This document shows, one piece after another, positions 45,011-54,185 of a DNA stretch of 64,000 nucleotides. The stretch's first letter is position 1, and each line of letters begins with the position of its first letter. The DNA comes from Nocardia inohanensis NBRC 100128 (GTDB lineage: Bacteria > Actinomycetota > Actinomycetes > Mycobacteriales > Mycobacteriaceae): contig NZ_BDBK01000002.1 of NCBI RefSeq assembly GCF_001612945.1, positions 124,001 to 188,000 on the forward strand, read 5' to 3'. The notes beneath the pieces are model-generated. The model ran no database searches, was not told the origin of the DNA, and was given only the letters and a program-made list of their open reading frames with translations. The position numbers and the translations under genes are program-made.

Positions 45011-45280
45011 TCAGTCGTCGTCGCCGAGGGATTCGTCGTAGTCGTCGTCGAGGGGCACCGGAATCGCCTGCTCGATGAGATCCGCCTCGTTGGCGCTCCA
45101 GCCGAGCTCGCCCTCGGGCAGCGGCGTGATGTCGCCGCCGGATTCGAGCACCGGATCGGCGAGCACATCCCGATCGGGATAGGCGTCGCCGTCGGGATAC
45201 GGTTCCTCGCCGGGATACGCGGGCGTGCGCTGTTCGACGAAATCGGCTTCGGGCACGGATTCGATGCTGCGATCGGACAT
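45011..45280 (-). CDS. Small acidic protein of unknown function
   Basis: 89 residues from ATG 45280 (GGAG six bases upstream). Strongly acidic and Pro-rich (PGEEPYPDGDAYPDRDVLADPVLE), with a hydrophobic patch GELGWSANEADLIEQAIPVPL and an acidic end. Predicted disordered and cytosolic. It resembles short actinobacterial proteins of unknown function near menD. No domain recognised. Confidence 0.68.
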   Translation of the reverse strand: MSDRSIESVPEADFVEQRTPAYPGEEPYPDGDAYPDRDVLADPVLESGGDITPLPEGELGWSANEADLIEQAIPVPLDDDYDESLGDDD

Positions 45281-45374
45281 CGGATACTCCTCTCTGCCGG
45301 GGTCGGCCGGGGCCGGCATGCAGTCGGACATTTCGAGAATGCCCCCGATCGCGGCGAATAGGCAACCTCCTCGC

Positions 45375-45608
45375 TCACTCGTCCGGCAGGGCCGTGTCCT
45401 GGGCCGGATGCTCGACCAGCGCCAGCACCCGGGTCGCCAGGAACCGCGCGATTCGCACCGCACTGCCGGTTCTGGTCACTTCGCTGACCTCGACCACCCC
45501 GCGCGCGATGCGGACCTCGACCCGCCGGCCCGCGCGGGTGGCGGTCACTTCGTAATTGCGAGATCCGTCACCGGCGTCGATGACGATCTCCACTCGATCA
45601 CCCTTCAT
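45375..45608 (-). CDS. Small conserved hypothetical protein
   Basis: 77 residues, ATG 45608. Predicted beta-rich: KGDRVEIVIDAGDGSRNYEVTATRAGRRVEVRIARGVVEV, then a helix (VRIARFLATRVLALVEHP). Soluble. Upstream of the acidic-protein gene in the same direction (94 bases apart). No family recognised. Confidence 0.65.
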   Translation of the reverse strand: MKGDRVEIVIDAGDGSRNYEVTATRAGRRVEVRIARGVVEVSEVTRTGSAVRIARFLATRVLALVEHPAQDTALPDE

Positions 45609-45785
45609 CTATCAATTCTCCCCGCTACCAGGGCTTTTGGGGGTTCTCGGGGCTAACGATGCGGTTGCGACCGGCCGGTGTAATCGCATTTCGCCGAAAA
45701 CCGCGATGATTTCCGCCGAACCGGGTAGTCCACATTCGGGAGCAGGCCGCCGCCCCGGCGTCCGCTACTGAACCGGGAGGATCCC

Positions 45786-46370
45786 GTGCAGCATCCGTCC
45801 TTCGACCTGGAGCCCGCCGCTATCGGGCTGGAAACAGTGGTTACCGGCATCGCCGACGAACAACTCGCACTCCCCACCCCGACCGGCGCCAGCGTGCGTG
45901 ACCTGCTGGCCCACGTCACCATGCTCACCGAGGCGTTCCGGCAGGCCGCCACCAAGGAGGCCGTCGGCAGTTCCGTCCCGCCGACCTCGGTCGCGCCGGT
46001 GCTCGGAAACGATTGGCGCACCGTGATTCCCGCTCAGCTCAAGGCGCTGGTCGCGGCCTGGCAGGAACCGGCCGCCTGGACCGGCGACACCGAGGCGGGC
46101 GGCGTCACCCTGCCCGCGCCCGCCATGGCCGGTGTGGCCCTGGACGAATTGGTCATTCACGGTTGGGATCTGGCGCGCGCCACCTCGCAGCCCTACGCTC
46201 CCGACTCCGATGATCTGGCGATTCTGCTGGAGATGATGAAGGACAACCCGATCGAAGGCACTCCCGGTCTGTTCGGTCCGGTCGTCGCGGTCCCCGACAA
46301 CGCCTCCTCCCTCGATCGCCTGCTGGGGCTCACCGGCCGCGATCCGGATTGGACCGCCAGCCACGCGTGA
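45786..46370 (+). CDS. TIGR03086-type DinB-like metal-binding protein
   Basis: 194 residues from GTG 45786. Helical DinB/maleylpyruvate isomerase-like fold: metal-site histidines in VRDLLAHVTMLTEAF and LDELVIHGWDLARATSQPY. Related to mycothiol-dependent enzymes, so a thiol-transfer role is possible but not shown. It converges with the TetR gene; its stop abuts that gene's stop. Confidence 0.82.
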   Translation: MQHPSFDLEPAAIGLETVVTGIADEQLALPTPTGASVRDLLAHVTMLTEAFRQAATKEAVGSSVPPTSVAPVLGNDWRTVIPAQLKALVAAWQEPAAWTGDTEAGGVTLPAPAMAGVALDELVIHGWDLARATSQPYAPDSDDLAILLEMMKDNPIEGTPGLFGPVVAVPDNASSLDRLLGLTGRDPDWTASHA

Positions 46371-46979
46371 TCAGGCGAACACGCCCGCGCGGGCGGCCAC
46401 GGCGGCGGCTTCGGCTGCCGCCGTGACGGTTTCGTCGTCCAGCGGATCGCCGCTGGCCAGCAGGCGGTAGTAGAGCGGGGCCGAGACCGCGGAGAGCACC
46501 GCGCGCGGGTCGGTGCCGGGCGGCACTTCACCGCGGGCGATCGCGGCCGCCACGCAGGGCGACCATTCGGTCAGGCGGGTGTCGTAGAAGTTGTGCAGGG
46601 CGGTCGCGGCGGTGGCGTCGCTGGTGGCGGCGGCGATGACGGCGCGGAAGAGGCGGCCCTGCCGGTCGTCGGTCAGCGTCTCGGCGACCAGTCGCGCATT
46701 GGCGCGCAGATCGCCCGCCAGCGAACCGGTATTGCTGTGGGGGAGTGAGGTTTCCGCCATTTCGACCAGCAGGTCCGCCACCAGTCCGGCCGGGGTGCGC
46801 CAGCGGCGGTAGACGGTGGTCTTGCCGACCTCGGCTCGCGCCGCCACCTCCGCCAGGTCCAGGCGCGCGAAGCCCTGTTCGGCGAGCAGATCGCCGGCGG
46901 CGCGCAGCACGGCATCGCGGACGCGGGCGGTGCGTCCACCCGGGCGAATCGAGCCGGGTACGGCGGAATCCTGATCCAT
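46371..46979 (-). CDS. TetR-family repressor
   Basis: 202 residues. HTH in the first ~65 residues: RDAVLRAAGDLLAEQGFARLDLAEVAARAEVGKTTVYRRWRTPAGL. The C-terminal ligand domain resembles the TetR_C_16 type (NARLVAETLTDDRQGRLFRAVIAAATSD). Divergent from the aldo/keto reductase gene at 47062, with an 82-base shared gap containing an inverted repeat; likely represses itself and that gene. Confidence 0.87.
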   Translation of the reverse strand: MDQDSAVPGSIRPGGRTARVRDAVLRAAGDLLAEQGFARLDLAEVAARAEVGKTTVYRRWRTPAGLVADLLVEMAETSLPHSNTGSLAGDLRANARLVAETLTDDRQGRLFRAVIAAATSDATAATALHNFYDTRLTEWSPCVAAAIARGEVPPGTDPRAVLSAVSAPLYYRLLASGDPLDDETVTAAAEAAAVAARAGVFA

Positions 46980-46991
46980 AACGGGCCTCCA

Positions 46992-47039
46992 GTTTCATTT
47001 GCGGCGATCGGAGTGTAACGTCGGCTGTGTTAATGAAAC
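46992..47039. promoter_or_regulatory. Inverted GTTTCATT / AATGAAAC pair in the TetR-AKR gap
   Basis: GTTTCATT at 46992-46999 and AATGAAAC at 47032-47039, 40 bp start to start, symmetric within the shared promoter region. Candidate operator pair for the TetR protein; the spacing is longer than a single dimer site, so two dimers may bind. Confidence 0.4.
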
Positions 47040-47061
47040 CGTAGTTCCGTTAGGGGTTGTC

Positions 47062-48096
47062 ATGGAATACCGTCGGCTGGGTGCGTCAGGACTGCTGGTG
47101 CCGGCTCTGAGCTTCGGCGCGGGCACCTTCGGTGGTCGCGGCGAACTCTTCTCCGCCTGGGGTGACACCGATGCGCGGGAGGCGCGCGCCATGGTGGACA
47201 TCGCCCTGGAGGCGGGCGTGACCCTCTTCGACACCGCGGATGTCTACTCCGACGGCGCCTCGGAAGAGGTACTCGGCGCGGCGATCCGGGGCCGTCGCGA
47301 CGATCTGCTCATCTCCACCAAGGCGTCACTGCCCACCGGTCCCGGCCCGCTCGACGCCGGCTCCGGCCGTTCGCGGCTGATCCGCGCGGTGGAGGGTTCG
47401 CTGCGCCGCTTGGGCACCGACCATCTCGATCTGTTCCAGCTGCACGCTTTCGACGCCGGCACTCCGGTCGAGGAGGTCCTCGCGGCGCTGGACGACCTGG
47501 TGCGCGCGGGCAAGATCCGTTACGTCGGCGCCTCCAACTTCGCGGGCTGGCAGCTCATGAAATCCCTTGCGGCGGCGGACGAGCACGGCTTCCCGCGCTA
47601 TGTCGCGCATCAGGTCTACTACTCGCTGGTGGGCCGCGATTACGAATGGGAGCTGATGCCGCTGGCCAGGGATCAGGGCGTCGGCGCGGTGGTCTGGAGC
47701 CCGCTCGGCTGGGGCCGGCTGACCGGCAAGATCCGGCGCGGGCAGCCGCTTCCGGCGGGCAGCCGACTGCACAAGACGGCCGAAGCCGGGCCGCCGGTCG
47801 ATGACGAACTGCTGTACGACGTGGTCGAGGTGCTCGACGAGCTGGCGGAGGAGACCGGCCGCACCGTCCCGCAGATCGCCTTGAACTGGCTGCTGAACCG
47901 CCCGACCGTCGCGACCGTGATCGTCGGCGCGCGCAATGCGGAGCAGCTGCGCCAGAACCTCGGCGCGATCGGCTGGAGCCTGGAGGCCGAGCAGATCGCC
48001 CGCCTGGACAAGGCGAGCGCGGTCACCCCGCCGTACCCCTACTACCCGTACTACCGGCTCGGGGACTTCGCCCGGCTCAATCCGCCTGCCGTGTAA
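47062..48096 (+). CDS. Aldo/keto reductase
   Basis: 344 residues from ATG 47062. (beta/alpha)8 NADPH oxidoreductase: MEYRRLGASGLLVPALSFGAGTFGG, catalytic Asp/Tyr region LFDTADVYSDGASEEVLG, Lys in LLISTKASLPTG, His in DLFQLHAFD, and cofactor-binding VIVGARNAEQLRQNLGAIGW. Substrate unknown; TetR-AKR pairs often detoxify aldehydes. It ends six bases from the convergent nitrate reductase gene with no clear terminator between. Confidence 0.9.
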   Translation: MEYRRLGASGLLVPALSFGAGTFGGRGELFSAWGDTDAREARAMVDIALEAGVTLFDTADVYSDGASEEVLGAAIRGRRDDLLISTKASLPTGPGPLDAGSGRSRLIRAVEGSLRRLGTDHLDLFQLHAFDAGTPVEEVLAALDDLVRAGKIRYVGASNFAGWQLMKSLAAADEHGFPRYVAHQVYYSLVGRDYEWELMPLARDQGVGAVVWSPLGWGRLTGKIRRGQPLPAGSRLHKTAEAGPPVDDELLYDVVEVLDELAEETGRTVPQIALNWLLNRPTVATVIVGARNAEQLRQNLGAIGWSLEAEQIARLDKASAVTPPYPYYPYYRLGDFARLNPPAV

Positions 48097-48102
48097 GCGA
48101 TC

Positions 48103-51100
48103 TCAGTACACGTCCCGGACGTAGCGTTTCTCGGCCACCAGCTGCTTCTTGAAGGCCAGCGCTCCGTCCTCGCTCAACTTCCCGTGAATGCGAGCGATCT
48201 TCAACAGGGTGTCGTCCACATCCTTGGCCATGCGGGAGGCGTCGCCACAGACGTAGAAGTGGCCGCCCTCCCGCAACCAGGCCCACAGCTCCGCGCCGTG
48301 CTCGATCATGCGGTGCTGCACGTAGATCCGCTCGCGCTGATCGCGGGAGAAGGCCAGATCCAGGCGGGTCAGGAAGCCGGAGCGGAACATGTCCTCCAGC
48401 TCGGCGCGATAGTAGAAATTGTCCTTGGCGTGCTGATCGCCGAAGAAGAGCCAGTTGCGGCCCTTGCAGCCCAGGGCTTTCCGCTCCTGGAGGAAGCCGC
48501 GGAACGGCGCGATACCGGTGCCCGGGCCGACCATGATCATGGGCGCGTTCGGGTCCAGCGGCGGGCGGAAGTGCGGGGACCGCTGGAGGAAGATCGGGAT
48601 ATCGGCATCGGCGCGATCGGCCAGGAAGCTCGAGCACACTCCACCGCGCCGGGCCGCCGAACCGATGGCCGCCGGATCGCCGTAGCGCACCACGCTCACG
48701 GTCAACTGCACTTCGTGCGGGCTCACCAGGGGACTGGAGGAGATCGAATACTGGCGCGGTTGCAGCTTTTTCAGCGTGCCGAGCCACTCCACCAGATCGG
48801 CCTGCACCGGGAAGTCGCGCAGCACGTCCACGGCCTGCCGGTCCCACAGGTAGCTGTCGAGCTCGTTGCGATTGTCGCGGCGCAGCAGTTTCGCCAGTCG
48901 CGCACTGGAATTGCGCTCCGCGATGAAGGCCAGTAGATCCCCGCTCACCTTGGTGATGTCGTAGCGCGTGCGCAGCGCGTCGGACAGCGGCACCTCGCGC
49001 TCGTCCAGCTCGATGCCCCGGTGCCCGTCCAGCCCCGTCACCTGCAACCATTCCGCCACCAGCGCATCGCAATTCGTGGGCCGGATACCCAGCGAATCGC
49101 CCACCTCGTAGGTGGCCGCACTGCCGCTGAGATCGAACCCGAACTGCCGCACCTCTTTTCCGGAGCCAGGTCGCGAGAGCAGGTCGTTGCGCAGCAATTT
49201 GGTGGAGAGCGGCGAGGTGCGGGTGAACTTCGCGGGCGATACCGTCGCGACCGAGGTCCGGGTGCGCACACCCAGATGGCTGCGCACCGGATCGCCCGGC
49301 GCGGTGAGCAGGAAGTCGTCCGCGCCGGACGCGTCGGACCGGAAGTCGTTCGCGCCGGGACCGGACGGGAAGCCGCTCGCGCCGGACATGGCGGACTGGA
49401 AGTCGTTCGCGCCGGGAGCGGACCGGAAGCCGCCGCCCGGGCGCGCGGACCCGAGGTTCCCCATGCCGGGTGCGGTGGGCCCGTACCCGCTCGAACCGGC
49501 GGCCGGGGGCAGGCCGTCGCCCCGCGCCGACCCGCCTGCTGCCGACCCGGTGCCGCCGGCGGCGAGCAAGACATCGGCGATCTCGTCCAGCCACGCCTCG
49601 GACAGCTCGTCGTGATCGGGTTCGCTGTCCACCCGGGGCAGCAGCCGGGTCGCACCGCGCTTGGCGAACAGTTCGTCGAGTTTGCGACCGTGCCCGCAGA
49701 AGTCGTCGTAGGAGGAGTCGCCGAGTGCGAACACCGCGTACCGCATCCCGATGAGCCGGGTTTCGCTGTCGGACAGCATGGTCCAGAAATCCGCGCCGTT
49801 GTCCGGCGGCCCGCCGTCGCCGAAGGTACTGCTGATCACCAGTACATCGCCGGTCAGGTCGGACAGTTCGGCGGAGTTCATATCCAGCAGGCGCGGGACG
49901 ACTCCCGCGTCGGCGAGCTTGGTGATCGCGGCGGCCGCCAGATCCTCCGCGGTGCCGGTCTGGGAGGCCCACAGCACGGTCACGATCGGCGGCAGTTCGC
50001 TCGCCGAGTCCTCGGGATGCCCGCTGCCAGCCGTGACACTCGCCGGAGCGGTCGCCGGTTCGCCCGGCGCGGAGCGGGAATACATGCCGGCGAGCAGCCC
50101 GTTCAGCCACATCCGGCTGCGCTCGGTCAGCGGCGCGGTCTCGGGTAGCACCGGTACGCCGCTGATCGGCAGCGACTGCAAGGCCGCGAGATACCCACCG
50201 AGGTAGATGGATTCGGTTTCGCTCAGCGTCGGCGTCGAGGTGGCCTGCTCCAACCCGAGCATGACGGCCAGCGGATGCGGTTGGGGCGCGCCCGCTCCGG
50301 CCACTGCCGGGAACACCGGCGACGCGGCACCCGCCGGAACCGGCGGCATGGCGGATCCGGCCGGATGCGGGATCGCGGCACCGGCCGGACGCGCGGTCGA
50401 GCCACCGGTGCTCGAACTCGGTTCGGCGGCAGCGTTGTTCGGAATCGGTTCGGCCGCCGGAGCATCGGCGCCGCGCATCGCCGCCACCTTGCGCAGCCGC
50501 ACCGCGCACGCCTTGAACTCCGGTTGCAGCGAATCCGGATCCACGGCGTCATTGGTGACCGCGTTGATGGTCAGGTACTCGCCGTGCTCGTCGTTCCAGT
50601 GGAACGGCGCGAAACATTCCCCCGGGCGCACCCGGTCGCTGATCCGCGCGGGCAGCACCGCACGCCCGCGCCGGGAGCCGATCTCGACCTGATCACCCGC
50701 GCGGACCTCGAGTTTCGCGGCATCATCGGGGTGGATCTCCAGGAACGGCTGCCCGTTCAGTTTCGTCAACTTGGCCACCTTCCCGGTCTTGGTCATCGTG
50801 TGCCACTGGTGTTGCAGGCGACCGGTATTGAGCACGAACGGATGATCGTCATCGGGCATCTCGGCGGGCAGCAGATGCGGGCGCGGCCAGAAAACGGCGC
50901 GGCGGTTCGGGGTCGGGAAGGCCAGCCGCGGCTGGTTCCCGTCGGCATCGATGTACGGCTCCGGGCTGACACCGTCGTTGACGTAGCGAATCGGATTGCG
51001 CCGCTGCGCCGGATCCGGGCACGGCCACTGCATCGGCCCTTCGGCCAGCGCGGCGTAACTGATACCGCGCAGGTCGTAGCCGGTCACCGGGTTGGTGAAA

Positions 51101-52659
51101 CGCCGGATCTCCTCGAAGATCTCGGCGCTGGAGGCGTAGTCGAAGCCGGGGAAGCCCATGGCCGTGGCGACCTGTGCGATCAGCTGCCAATCCGGCCGCG
51201 CCGCACCGACCGGCGGCACCGATTGCCGCAGCAGCGTCATGGTGCGCTCCGAATTCACCATCACCGCATCGGATTCCGCCCACAGGGTCGCGGGCAGCAG
51301 CACATCGGCGTAGGTGTTGGTGGCCGTCTCGGTGTACACATCCTGCGCGATCACCAGTTCGGCGGCTTCCAGGCCCGCGATCACCGTCTTGCGATTGGCC
51401 ACGGTGGCAACGGGATTGGAGCAGATCACCCAGGCGGCTTTGATCTGCCCCTCGGCGAGGCCACGGAACATCTCGATGGTGCCGGGGCCGCCCTCGGCGC
51501 GAATACTGCCGGGCTCGAGTCCCCACACCGTCTCCGCGAATTCCCGGTCGGCCGCCGACAGCACGCTGCGCTGGCCGGGCAATCCCGGTCCCATGTAACC
51601 CATTTCGCGCCCGCCCATGGCATTGGGCTGACCGGTCAGCGAGAACGGCCCGCTACCGGTGCGGCCGATGGCTCCCGTGGCGAGGTGCAGGTTGCAGATG
51701 GCATTGGTGGTCCAGGTGCCGTGCGTGGACTGGTTGACGCCCATGGTCCACAACGACATCCACTCCCCGGCCGCGCCGATCCACTCGGCGGCCGTGCGGA
51801 TATCCGCCTCGGCCAGCCCGGTGGCCTGGGCGACCAGGTCCGGGGTGTAGCCGGCGAGGAAGTCGGGCATGCCGTCCCAGCCGTCGGTGTGGGCGGCGAT
51901 GAATTCCGCGTCGATAGCGCCGTTCTCGACCAGCAGGTGCAGCAGGCCGTTCAGCAGCGCCAGATCGGTGCCCGGCTTGATCTGCAAGAACAGGTCCGCA
52001 CGCGCGGCGGTGTCGGTGCGGCGCGGGTCCACCACGATGAGTTTCGCGCCCGCTTTGAGCCGATCGGCCATGCGCAGGAACAGGATCGGATGGCAGTCGG
52101 CCATATTCGCGCCGATCACGAAGAACAGGTCGGCGTGATCGAGATCGTCGTAGGAGCCGGGCGGGGCGTCCGCGCCCAGCGACTGCTTGTAGCCGGTCGC
52201 CGCACTCGCCATGCACAGCCGCGAATTGGCCTCCATGTGCACGGTCCGCAGATGACCCTTGGCGAATTTGGTGGCGAGGTATTGGGCTTCGATCGACATC
52301 TGCCCGGAGACGTAGAGCGCGATGGCATCCGGTCCATATGTGTCGAGAATCACCCGAAGCCGGTCGGCCGCTTCCTGAATCGCGGCATCCACGGGGAGGG
52401 GTTCCGGCGTCGCACCGCGCTCGGGACGGCGATGGGCGGTAGCCATGCGCCCTTCGGTGGCGGCCATCATCTCCGCGTGCGTCGCACCCTTGGTGCATAG
52501 TCGCCCAGCGTTAACTGGATGCAGTTTGTCGCCGCTGACCTTCGCGATTACCGGCAACCCGGATGCGTCGGGGCGCGTCTCGACGGTAATTCCGCACCCC
52601 ACCCCGCAGTACGAGCACTGTGTTCGCGTGCTCGCCTGGGGTTTGGTCGGATCCGCCAT
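48103..52659 (-). CDS. Fused assimilatory nitrate reductase / flavoprotein reductase
   Basis: 1,518 residues. Residues ~1-715 are a molybdopterin nitrate reductase: 4Fe-4S cysteines 15, 18, 22 and 55 (QCSYCGVGC, GRLCTKG), Mo-ligand region SRLCMASAATGYKQSLGAD, and a molydopterin-binding C-lobe (LNTGRLQHQWHTMTKTG). A Pro/Ala/Ser linker (~715-890) leads to a flavodoxin domain (~893-1045, LWASQTGTAEDLAAAAI, STFGDGGPPDNGADFW). A second linker with GANDF/GADDF repeats precedes a CysJ-like FAD/NADPH reductase (~1125-1518, RQYSISSSPLVSPHEV, GPGTGIAPFRGFLQERKALG, YVCGDASRMAKDVDDTLL). The layout suggests NADPH to FAD/FMN to 4Fe-4S to Mo, reducing nitrate to nitrite in the cytosol. Confidence 0.92.
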   Translation of the reverse strand: MADPTKPQASTRTQCSYCGVGCGITVETRPDASGLPVIAKVSGDKLHPVNAGRLCTKGATHAEMMAATEGRMATAHRRPERGATPEPLPVDAAIQEAADRLRVILDTYGPDAIALYVSGQMSIEAQYLATKFAKGHLRTVHMEANSRLCMASAATGYKQSLGADAPPGSYDDLDHADLFFVIGANMADCHPILFLRMADRLKAGAKLIVVDPRRTDTAARADLFLQIKPGTDLALLNGLLHLLVENGAIDAEFIAAHTDGWDGMPDFLAGYTPDLVAQATGLAEADIRTAAEWIGAAGEWMSLWTMGVNQSTHGTWTTNAICNLHLATGAIGRTGSGPFSLTGQPNAMGGREMGYMGPGLPGQRSVLSAADREFAETVWGLEPGSIRAEGGPGTIEMFRGLAEGQIKAAWVICSNPVATVANRKTVIAGLEAAELVIAQDVYTETATNTYADVLLPATLWAESDAVMVNSERTMTLLRQSVPPVGAARPDWQLIAQVATAMGFPGFDYASSAEIFEEIRRFTNPVTGYDLRGISYAALAEGPMQWPCPDPAQRRNPIRYVNDGVSPEPYIDADGNQPRLAFPTPNRRAVFWPRPHLLPAEMPDDDHPFVLNTGRLQHQWHTMTKTGKVAKLTKLNGQPFLEIHPDDAAKLEVRAGDQVEIGSRRGRAVLPARISDRVRPGECFAPFHWNDEHGEYLTINAVTNDAVDPDSLQPEFKACAVRLRKVAAMRGADAPAAEPIPNNAAAEPSSSTGGSTARPAGAAIPHPAGSAMPPVPAGAASPVFPAVAGAGAPQPHPLAVMLGLEQATSTPTLSETESIYLGGYLAALQSLPISGVPVLPETAPLTERSRMWLNGLLAGMYSRSAPGEPATAPASVTAGSGHPEDSASELPPIVTVLWASQTGTAEDLAAAAITKLADAGVVPRLLDMNSAELSDLTGDVLVISSTFGDGGPPDNGADFWTMLSDSETRLIGMRYAVFALGDSSYDDFCGHGRKLDELFAKRGATRLLPRVDSEPDHDELSEAWLDEIADVLLAAGGTGSAAGGSARGDGLPPAAGSSGYGPTAPGMGNLGSARPGGGFRSAPGANDFQSAMSGASGFPSGPGANDFRSDASGADDFLLTAPGDPVRSHLGVRTRTSVATVSPAKFTRTSPLSTKLLRNDLLSRPGSGKEVRQFGFDLSGSAATYEVGDSLGIRPTNCDALVAEWLQVTGLDGHRGIELDEREVPLSDALRTRYDITKVSGDLLAFIAERNSSARLAKLLRRDNRNELDSYLWDRQAVDVLRDFPVQADLVEWLGTLKKLQPRQYSISSSPLVSPHEVQLTVSVVRYGDPAAIGSAARRGGVCSSFLADRADADIPIFLQRSPHFRPPLDPNAPMIMVGPGTGIAPFRGFLQERKALGCKGRNWLFFGDQHAKDNFYYRAELEDMFRSGFLTRLDLAFSRDQRERIYVQHRMIEHGAELWAWLREGGHFYVCGDASRMAKDVDDTLLKIARIHGKLSEDGALAFKKQLVAEKRYVRDVY

Positions 52660-52771
52660 GCCCCCGATCTTCCCGACCGGGGATTGCGACGGATTTACCG
52701 AAAGTTATCTCCAGATGACATTCCACCTCACAGCCCTATTTTTCGGCTGTGAGTCCCGTCTCTGGGAAAGA

Positions 52772-52807
52772 AAAGGGGGTCCGGGGGCTTGCCCCGGACC
52801 CCCTTTC
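52772..52807 (-). terminator. Terminator of menG
   Basis: AAAGGGGGTCCGGGG pairs with CCCCGGACCCCCTTT around GCTTG. Seven bases beyond the menG stop on the minus strand. Its core GGGGTCCGG/CCGGACCCC also occurs in the terminators at 54707 and 60325. Confidence 0.85.
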
Positions 52808-52813
52808 CAAGGC

Positions 52814-53536
52814 TCAGCCGAGCTTGAAACCCCGGTGCAGGGCCACCGCGCCACCGCTCAGGTTGCGCCATTTCACCGCAGACCAGCCCGCATCGGCGAT
52901 GCGCAGAGCCAGCTGGGACTGGGTGGGCCAGGCGCGGATGGACTCGGCGAGGTAGACGTAGGCATCGGGATTACTGGAGACCGCGGTCGCCACCTTGGGG
53001 AGCGCCTTCATCAGGTACTCCATGTAGATGGTCCGGAACGGCCCGAACGTCGGGGTCGAGAACTCCGCGACCACGAGGCGTCCACCCGGCTTGGTGACAC
53101 GCAGCATCTCGCGCAGCGCGAGATCCGGATCGGACACATTGCGCAGTGCGTACGAGATCGTCACCGCGTCGAAGGACTCGTCGGCGAACGGCAACGCCAT
53201 GGCATCGCCCGCGACCATCGGCACATTCCGGAATCGCCCCGCCTGCAACATGCCCTGCGAGAAGTCGGTGGCAACACACCACGCACCGGACTTACCGAAT
53301 TCGACCGTGGAAACACCGGTTCCGGCCCCTAGGTCGAGGACCCGTTCACCGGGCCGCAAGCCCAGCGCCTGCCGGGTCGCCCAGCGCCAATACCGGTCCT
53401 GCCCCATGGAAATCACCGTATTGGTGAGGTCATACCGCTTCGCGACCCCGTCGAACATCGACGCGACCTCGTGCGGCTGCTTCTCCAACGAGGCCCGAAA
53501 CGATTCCCGCCGCTCTGTTTTCGCCACGGTGCCCAT
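52814..53536 (-). CDS. menG: Demethylmenaquinone methyltransferase
   Basis: SAM-dependent C-methylation, the last ring step of menaquinone synthesis. 240 residues from ATG 53536. Typical UbiE/MenG blocks: [49 protein letters not shown] (SAM loop), [40 protein letters not shown] and [16 protein letters not shown]. Shine-Dalgarno GGAGGG sits at the end of repeat copy B. Likely an operon with the DUF3592 gene upstream. Confidence 0.95.
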   Translation of the reverse strand: MGTVAKTERRESFRASLEKQPHEVASMFDGVAKRYDLTNTVISMGQDRYWRWATRQALGLRPGERVLDLGAGTGVSTVEFGKSGAWCVATDFSQGMLQAGRFRNVPMVAGDAMALPFADESFDAVTISYALRNVSDPDLALREMLRVTKPGGRLVVAEFSTPTFGPFRTIYMEYLMKALPKVATAVSSNPDAYVYLAESIRAWPTQSQLALRIADAGWSAVKWRNLSGGAVALHRGFKLG

Positions 53537-53537
53537 T

Positions 53538-53655
53538 CTGCCCTCCGCTTCGCTCCGGGCGGGTTCGCGGCCCCTAAGTCTCGTTCTTCCCTCCCTCTGC
53601 TCCTCCGCTTCGCTCCCCCGCTCCACTCGGTCCAGCACGAGCCGGGCCGCGAACC
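53538..53655 (-). repeat. Structured repeat, copy B, upstream of menG
   Basis: Read on the minus strand it has GGTTCGCGGCC and GGCCGCGAACCC as outer arms, GGCTCGTGC facing GAACGAGAC as inner arms, the same loop as copy A and the same GGAGCGAAGCGGAG tail. Its end provides the menG ribosome-binding site, and its 5' part encodes the last ~27 codons of the DUF3592 gene. Confidence 0.88.
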
Positions 53656-54146
53656 TTGAATGCCCTCTTCAGAGATTCGACAGTGGGGCGGAAGCCGAGC
53701 AGGAACAGCAGCGGCAGCGCGATCAGCCAACTCACGAAGATCACCGAGGCGGCCGGGATGACCGCGACGCTGGCATCGCGCCCCGCCACCCGCACCAGAT
53801 CCGGATCGCTGCGGCGGTATTCGACATTGATGCGCTCGCCGGCGGTCAGTTTGGTCGGATACAGCACGCCGACCTTCGGATTGTGGGTCTGACCGTCCGG
53901 GGTCACGTAGATGACCGCCGAGCGCAACCGGCCCGCCGACAGCACCTCGGCGCTGGTCGTGCCCTTGTCGGCGCTGATCAGGTGGTCGTCGCGCCAGGCG
54001 GCGAGCACCAGCAGCACCGCCAGCACGCTGAACGCCGTCGCGGTGATCACCACCCCGATCCGGGCGCGCCGCAGGCGATTCGCGCGCCGCTGTGCGGGAT
54101 CGACACTCCGCAGCGCGGTGCTTGCAGACTGGCTAGTTTCCGACAC
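53574..54146 (-). CDS. DUF3592-type membrane protein
   Basis: 190 residues. Helix 1 [20 protein letters not shown], an extracytoplasmic beta domain ([45 protein letters not shown]) and helix 2 [18 protein letters not shown], the DUF3592 layout. The last ~27 residues ([22 protein letters not shown]...) are encoded by repeat copy B and are probably not ancestral. ATG 54146. Followed by menG 37 bases downstream. Confidence 0.78.
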   Translation of the reverse strand: MSETSQSASTALRSVDPAQRRANRLRRARIGVVITATAFSVLAVLLVLAAWRDDHLISADKGTTSAEVLSAGRLRSAVIYVTPDGQTHNPKVGVLYPTKLTAGERINVEYRRSDPDLVRVAGRDASVAVIPAASVIFVSWLIALPLLFLLGFRPTVESLKRAFKVRGPARAGPSGAGERSGGAEGGKNET

Positions 54147-54185
54147 TTCAGCAGGCTATTCCATGACTGGGCTACCGTTGCCGCC

